Positions 58,167 through 64,000 of a stretch of 64,000 nt of DNA are shown here, piece after piece (position 1 is the first letter of the stretch; every line of letters begins with the position of its first letter). The notes under the pieces were generated by a model. It was not told the origin of the DNA and did no database searches. It was given only the letters and a program-made list of their open reading frames with translations. The DNA comes from Kingdonia uniflora (lineage: Eukaryota; Streptophyta; Magnoliopsida; Ranunculales; Circaeasteraceae). A program made the position numbers and the translations under genes. Where the stretch lies: contig JACGCM010002535.1 in assembly GCA_014058105.1 (NCBI GenBank), positions 3,534,001 to 3,598,000 on the forward strand. Reading direction: 5' to 3'.

Positions 58167-60077
58167 CATTGTATTTTGCAAACCGCTCTCCCCGGCAAGG
58201 CGCACCTGCTTTGATCTGACAAGTGGCTAAATCAACAGTTAAATCAGCAATGAAAGAATCTACCATTCCCCGACATCTATGGGACAACTATTCCCTAATT
58301 AGCATATTTTGCTAGCTTCACAGCTTCAATGGCCTCAGTAGCAGTTCCAATCTGATTTACCTGTAATAAAATTGTAATAACACCAGTGATCATCTTTCTG
58401 AAGGTTAGGAAGAAGGAAAAAAAGAACTTTCTAAAGTTTAATAATAGTAAGTAGTTTTATCGTACACCCAAAATGTAGTCAATTCCATGCATAATGCCTC
58501 TGTTATTAGCTTCTAACTATTGGTTAAATGTAGGGAATATTATAGTGCCACTGTCAACACCTAAAAATTTGCTAATTATTACCAATACACTATCTTAATG
58601 GTGCCATTATCAACATTTAAAACTCGTCAATTCGTCAATCTAAAAAACGTAAATAAATAGTATCATATTCAAATAAAGCATGAGGACCAATACACTATCT
58701 TAATGGTGCCATTATCAACATCTGAAACTCGTCAATTCATCAATCAAAAAAATGCAAATAAATAGTATTATATTCAAATAAAGTATGAGGAAATTATTGT
58801 GTACTTGGCTAGGAGAAGCGAGATATAATTTTCACAGAAAACTAAACAAATTTGAGACTATGAACTTAAGAAGTCAGGAAAAAGAACATGTAGTATGGCT
58901 TGATTACCTTGAAAAGAAGTGCATTGCAAGTGAGCTCGCCTATTGCCTTTTCAATACGTTTTGGATTTGACATTAGCAAGTCATCTCCTACAACTTGCAA
59001 AACCGAAGATTTTAAGTGTACTTCCTGTACTCAGAAAAATGAAAAGAACATATAAGAAGGCATGGAAAATTATTGAGGTCCCTGTGTGGAACCACCAACT
59101 GATACTCTAGTTGATCAAAGTCATTAGTAAAATAGGGTATCCATAAATATGAAGTAGTTAAGACTTTATCCGATGCATTTTTGGCACATTTTAGCACCCA
59201 TTCAGCACTCAAATCATTCAATATTTCTGATCCATAGAAGTCCGCTCAGACATACAAAAGTGGACCTGACATATTCCAAGGCTGGTAAATAACTTGGTAT
59301 GTTCCCAATCATCCTTGTCAAATGGCTCCTCAATCGATACAATAGGATAATCTGTATGAAAGCCAAAACAAAAAGAAAAAAAATGCCCAGGTTAAAGTTG
59401 TTTACCATATTATAAACTACCACTAGTCAAGAGCAGTCAGAATGTGTAAAGATGGATATTTGCACCTTTGCCTAGTTGTGTATACATCTCAATCATATCT
59501 TCTCCCGTCTTGAAATTCTGACCAGATTTATTTGGAACTTTGAAGTATAAATCATACTTTGTACCTACGGTGGAAAGGCAAAGCAAGACTCAACCACTAA
59601 CCTCTAAAAATGGTCATTATACTTGTCAAAAATTATTTTACGATAAAAAATTCTTAGGTACTTCAGTTATAGACATTGTCCGGAGAAGAGTTCCATGTCA
59701 CCTATGTAAAAAATTATTTCACTATATCATGTTCTTTTGATTGCCTCCTTCACGAGATCCAAACCTTTCGTGAAACTACAAGGAAATAAAATGTTAGTAA
59801 ATAGCGAACCGAGCCATACCAATTTAAGATGCCTCAAGTACTACAGATTTTTCAGATGCAACTGCTCAAGTAAATCAATTGAAATGTGCATTATTTATGA
59901 CTTTGTAGCTCTTAACCCATCATTTTCCAGATCAGGTTCATTAAAATAATGAAGGACAGCTAGCAGAAAAATTGGTATCATCTGAAGAAAAAAAAGTTAC
60001 CTGGAGATATTTGGAGCAAACCCACCATCTTCTCCTACGTTGCACCCACTTGCACCATATTTTTCAAAAATAACAGC
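58167..60077 (-). pseudogene. Enolase (ENO3-type) gene fragment, intron-containing, broken
   Basis: Enolase turns 2-phosphoglycerate into phosphoenolpyruvate in glycolysis. Minus-strand exons in order: AVIFEKYGASGCNVGEDGGF to FAPNIS (60077-60001), GLDLVKEAIKRT-stop (about 59780-59700), KYDLYFKVPNKSGQNFKTGE (59567-59466), [20 protein letters not shown] to LGICQ (about 59355-59266), [20 protein letters not shown] to LLFK (about 59003-58911), VNQIGTATEAIEAVKLAKYA then a Trp-to-stop change, a frameshift, and [17 protein letters not shown] to [14 protein letters not shown] (58362-58167). The wording ([18 protein letters not shown]) is closest to plant ENO3. The N-terminal half and the last exon (LLRIEEELG..) are absent. 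The canonical SHRSGETED loop is changed to SHRCRGMVD. Confidence 0.88.
58581..58790. repeat. Tandem duplication, 105-bp unit, two copies
   Basis: ACCAATACACTATCTTAATG begins at 58581 and 58686; copies are about 93% identical. Lies in an intron of the enolase fragment. Confidence 0.9.
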
Positions 60078-60824
60078 CTGTGCATATTGTGATCACAAAA
60101 AAACAATTACTATATTACCATGTGGCTCCGCTGCTGCTCCTATATTACCATGCATTACTTACTTAGGTGGTAAGATTATTAGTGGATAGTAGTTTATCCT
60201 TAAGACTTGGGTTGGAGCCAGTATGTTGAGTTATTGATTTCTTGGAAAACTTGATAATAATGTTCTCCAAAACTGGTGGACGATATGTCCAAGTTGACAT
60301 GAGAATCCACTATAAATTTCTGCAATAAAGAATGATTGAAATCTTAGACTCAACAAGAGTTCCAAATCCAACCAAAGTGTAATGTAAATGCAAGTTAGAT
60401 AGAAGACTCGTTTTTGAACAGGATTCAAGGATACCAAAACCCATGACTAATTAAGTTTATGATACAAATATCACCATGTAAGAAAACCAGATCATCTACT
60501 GAACTTCTATCACTATTTAAAAAGATTGTACAAATTTGAATCTACTTCTGAGAGATTTTCCAACATCAATGTAGTCGGTGTCCAGTCGTCTAGATTCTGA
60601 AATCCAAATATCTAGTTTTAAAACCACTTTCCTACTTTTATGGGAAGTAATATATCTGTTTTTGACATTGTCGTTGGGCCTTAAACTACACTTTTCTAGT
60701 CTAAAATCTCAATAAATACTTATTATTTATTGGGATACTTATTATTTCTTCAACTCAATAGTGGATTCTCTTTACTAATCATACATGTTGTCCATCCTAT
60801 GTGGACCACACATATAACCTTGCA

Positions 60825-61100
60825 AATTTGATTAATTAAAGGTAAAAAGATGACATGTTGATTGTAATCTTTAGAATACTCCTATGCTAATGACTTGGAA
60901 CAATATACACAATGCTAATTCCAAGTCATAAAATAGTATTTAGCATCAACATTATTATTATTATTCAAACCAATGCTTTCACTTTATGTATGCACATTTA
61001 GCTTTTAAGTAAATGAAGAGGCCTTGATGATTATAAGTCAAAAACCATAGGCTAATAGCAAGTAAATTGATATGTTAATTAACTTAAGTGCGGCTTTGTT
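60825..61100. repeat. 275-bp direct repeat, copy 2
   Basis: Second copy of 57811-58085, placed exactly between the enolase fragment and the XPG/UVH3 fragment. No terminal inverted repeats are seen in the unit. Confidence 0.9.
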
Positions 61101-61172
61101 AATTTGCTAGGAAGTGAGAAGTAATACCTTTATAACCAAAACAAAACTACCTCCAGGAGACATGGTACTTAC

Positions 61173-63870
61173 ATGCTTATCCATAAAGATTTGTCTTGCG
61201 TCATCAATGTCATCTTCAGGCTGGTTATCATCTTGACCTTGGTTAAGACTCCCATCATTGTTATTTACCTTTGAATTTCTTTTCTTTGAATTAGCTCCAT
61301 TTTGACCATTAAGCGTTCCTAGAATGGTCGGATCTAGGGATTCAAGTCATTCCCTAAATTTATGTAGTCCATCTTCCTCCGAAAATGCATTTACAACTTC
61401 GATAACATTAACAATGCCAAGCCTACTACGCAAAAAAGAAACATTTTGCAGACATCTTTTGCAAACCATAAATAAAACATATTAAGATTGAGTCATCCTG
61501 ACATACCCTTAATGTATAACCACTTGGGTTATCTCAAGTTTAAAACTTACCTAACACCTTCTGTATAATCACCTCCTCAACATGTGCCATTCGCATTAAC
61601 TGTTCTCTGGCTAACCCTAGCTCACTCTTTATGTCCTGAAATGTCAAAGGGGTGTGTTAAGAGAACACTTTGTGATCTCTCACTATCAGAAAACTATATA
61701 TAGTACTCCTGATCTCTTATTAAGTTTATTACGAAAGCTAAGCAGTTTATACATAATAATACAAGACTAAGTAATTTTTGGTATGCGTGTAGAAGAAATA
61801 TACCCGGCGAGCCACCCTAATAGCTGAATCTAATAGAGAATTATTAAGAAAAGATAATAAAAGAATGCTCCAGAAGATTCAGACCTTCATAAAGTATGTT
61901 TCAACACATTTCCTATCGTCAAATATATTTTTGGACACACTTCATGCTCCAAACAAAAAACACGTCTGAGTCATCAGTGACAACACCATCCAACAAGATT
62001 TTCTAGTTCCATAAAAGTGCATTGTGCTTCAGCTTCCATTGGCGCAATAATATATGGTAAACCAAACATTTGAAGTTGTTCCTAAAATCAATCAGGGAAA
62101 AGAAAAAAAAGACGTTAAAATCAGGAAAATTATACTTTATAAAAAGGGCCACTCTAATACCAGGAGTTAGAGATGATTTATTAAACTATATGGGATATGC
62201 TAGCAGCAACTGCTCTCACTTGCCACTCCTGTTTGACATATGTCCATGTAAGGGTGATTTAGCAATCCTGATTCTCGGAATTCATAGTCTGCTCCATGTT
62301 TATAATTCAACCCGTTACAAGGATAGTTGTCCAAGGGTGAGTCCAAATGCCTCTTGACATTCTTCAATTGGAAATAGTAGGATGGAAGCTTAAGTGCACA
62401 CCTGACACTCGGCAAACATCTTACTATTGACAGATTTTGCATTACGTTCATGCTTTCTCTATTCTTCTCATAAGTTTATACGATATTGTCTCAAAAGTAG
62501 TATTTCTTCGTCTAAGTTAGTCTTTGATAAATCTATCTGAGCCTCTACGTTGTCATGAACTACCATGTTTTCTTTTGTATGATCAGCCTTTTCACCAGAA
62601 ACCACAGAACTCTTTTGCGAAACCAGATTGCTTTCTATATGAACATCATTTCCAATTTCTATCCTATTAAGTTCATCCTGAGACCTCAGAATTTTGTTAG
62701 TCTCGTATGAATGATGGTCTTATGCGAATTCGGGATCATTTTAGACCAAATGGCTCCCCATTGATTCCATGCAAGCAACTCGATCTCTGCATGGTACTTC
62801 AGAATCGGGGCAACTTTCACATGTCTCATGCATCAGTGCTGCCTTTTCAACAAATTTAACATCCAACTCTATGGGGGATGTCAATGGTCTCTCTAGAAGT
62901 TCACTAATATCTAGTGTGCAAGAATCTGGATCTTTGCATGGTGCTTCAGAAAATGGGCCACTTTCACATAGATCATTCATCAGAGCTATCTTTACATTAC
63001 TTTTAACACCAAATCCTATGGACGATCTCAACTGTGTCTCCAGAGGTTCACTCATCTCTAGCCTATCTCTTTTTTGCTGTGATGCTCCATTGTTTACAAG
63101 TTCGTTATATACTGGAAAATAGAGTGAATCAACCATTTCATTTTTAAGAGACAAATCTTGAAATGGAAGTCCCATCATTGTACCTTCCCTAACCAATTCT
63201 CTCAAATTTCTGATAACAGTTGATATCTTAACAGGCTTCTTTTTGGTGAAATCTTCCAGACTTACCACTAAATCTTCAGTAGAAACCCAACTATATCCGA
63301 AAGCAACTTCTTCATTTTACACAACTCTCTCATTTGTTAGAACCAGATAAAAACTTATTGAATGATCGAGATTGATTAAAATCGAAACAAACATAAGGAT
63401 AACAGACTAATGAGCATCATGTTTATTTAAAGCCGTACCTCGAAGATTGAGCTTCAACATCCCGGATTCAATTGCTTTTGATGCGGTTAGTGCAAGAGTA
63501 CATATACACTCATAAGACTCGGTCACAATCATTTCATGTTCCTAAAAAGAACCCTAGCTAACTTGTTACTCTGACATTTGATAAAGATGCAGTGACAGCA
63601 AAATAAGAACAAAATAGGAGAAGAGTGGTTCTTATCATAGTTTGAGGGACTTAATATAGAAGCGAGAAGAAATTAAAAAAAAACCTAATATATAAGCTTT
63701 CTTAAATGAATCCATGAAAAATAAATGCAGCAGGAAATTAAATGAAATTATTTATGAAGTTCATACACAAAATAAATGAGGTTCATGACATACCCCAAAT
63801 CCTCTTGATCTCCAAAAGCTCTGGAAGCTTGTTCCATCCCCTCATCAATTATTTCATCAAACTAAAACCT
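61173..63870 (-). pseudogene. XPG/UVH3 DNA-repair endonuclease (Rad2 family) fragment, broken
   Basis: XPG makes the 3' cut in nucleotide excision repair. Minus-strand pieces: a long spacer exon (about 63305-62402), acidic and with an inner repeat (CESGPFSEAPCKDPDSC, CESCPDSEVPCRDRVAC), ending EEILLLRQ and KMFAECQ; exon 62081-61885 [20 protein letters not shown] to ELENLV, a frameshift, then VTDDSD-like and FDDRK pieces; exon 61635-61551 DIKSELGLAREQLMRMAH, where one lost base scrambles the LLGSDYTEGV loop (GGDYTEGV in another frame); exon about 61435-61173 LGIVNVIEVVNAFSEEDGLH to RQIFMDKH. Upstream exons near 63540-63424 and 63870-63790 may be the same gene. The N-region and the C-terminus are absent (the former may lie past the window end). 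Catalytic acids are partly retained, but the frame is lost. Confidence 0.85.
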
Positions 63871-64000
63871 TGAATAAACCAAAATTTCACCGGATCTGCA
63901 GCAACACCCAAATTCACTCGATTAGGTCAATATCAAACCTAGAAAACACAAAATCAAATGAAACAAACATCAATCTAACTTATATGAAATAGAGATTCGA

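Overview
This is a 64-kb piece of an AT-rich plant nuclear genome, almost certainly a eudicot. The evidence is spliced genes with GT-AG introns, plant-type gene families (PLAC8/PCR cysteine-rich protein, plastid-type DnaJ zinc-finger protein, small basic aquaporin, oxidosqualene cyclase) and many plant transposon classes. The species cannot be fixed from the sequence.

Three host genes look intact when spliced by hand. (1) A choline-phosphate cytidylyltransferase gene (+, 14202-23687, 8 exons, 301 aa) carries a 7.5-kb intron full of Ty3/gypsy debris. (2) A PLAC8/PCR cysteine-rich protein gene (+, 25949-27742, 4 exons, 194 aa). (3) A DnaJ-type zinc-finger protein gene (-, 45402-29019, 3 exons, 196 aa) has a 15.7-kb second intron. 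That intron holds two nested LINEs, a long foldback split by a hAT element, a second hAT element and a TRIM. Genes 2 and 3 end tail to tail.

The rest is mobile DNA and broken copies of host genes. Region by region: 1-3.8 kb, minus-strand remnant of a repetitive coiled-coil ORF of plant mobile elements; 3.84-11.08 kb, a CACTA-like element carrying the 5' half of an oxidosqualene cyclase gene with its introns; 11.1-14.1 kb, degenerate repeats; 14.2-24.1 kb, the cytidylyltransferase gene; 25.9-27.8 kb, the PCR gene; 29.0-45.4 kb, the zinc-finger gene and its transposon-filled intron; 45.6-52.3 kb, a PIF/Harbinger-like element with transposase and Myb/SANT-like ORF1, enclosing fragments of a proton-pump-interactor gene and a SIP2-type aquaporin gene; 53.2-55.8 kb, a Mutator-like element with a perfect 9-bp target duplication; 56.3-64 kb, a run of broken minus-strand gene pieces (unidentified spliced ORF, RING finger, enolase, XPG/UVH3 nuclease) with a 275-bp direct repeat on either side of the enolase piece.

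The main theme is intron-retaining fragments of unrelated host genes lying in or between DNA transposons, plus a recurring class of local tandem duplications of about 85-145 bp. The genes do not form a functional unit; the window shows how transposons enlarge introns and shuffle gene pieces. No tRNA, rRNA or CRISPR feature was recognised.
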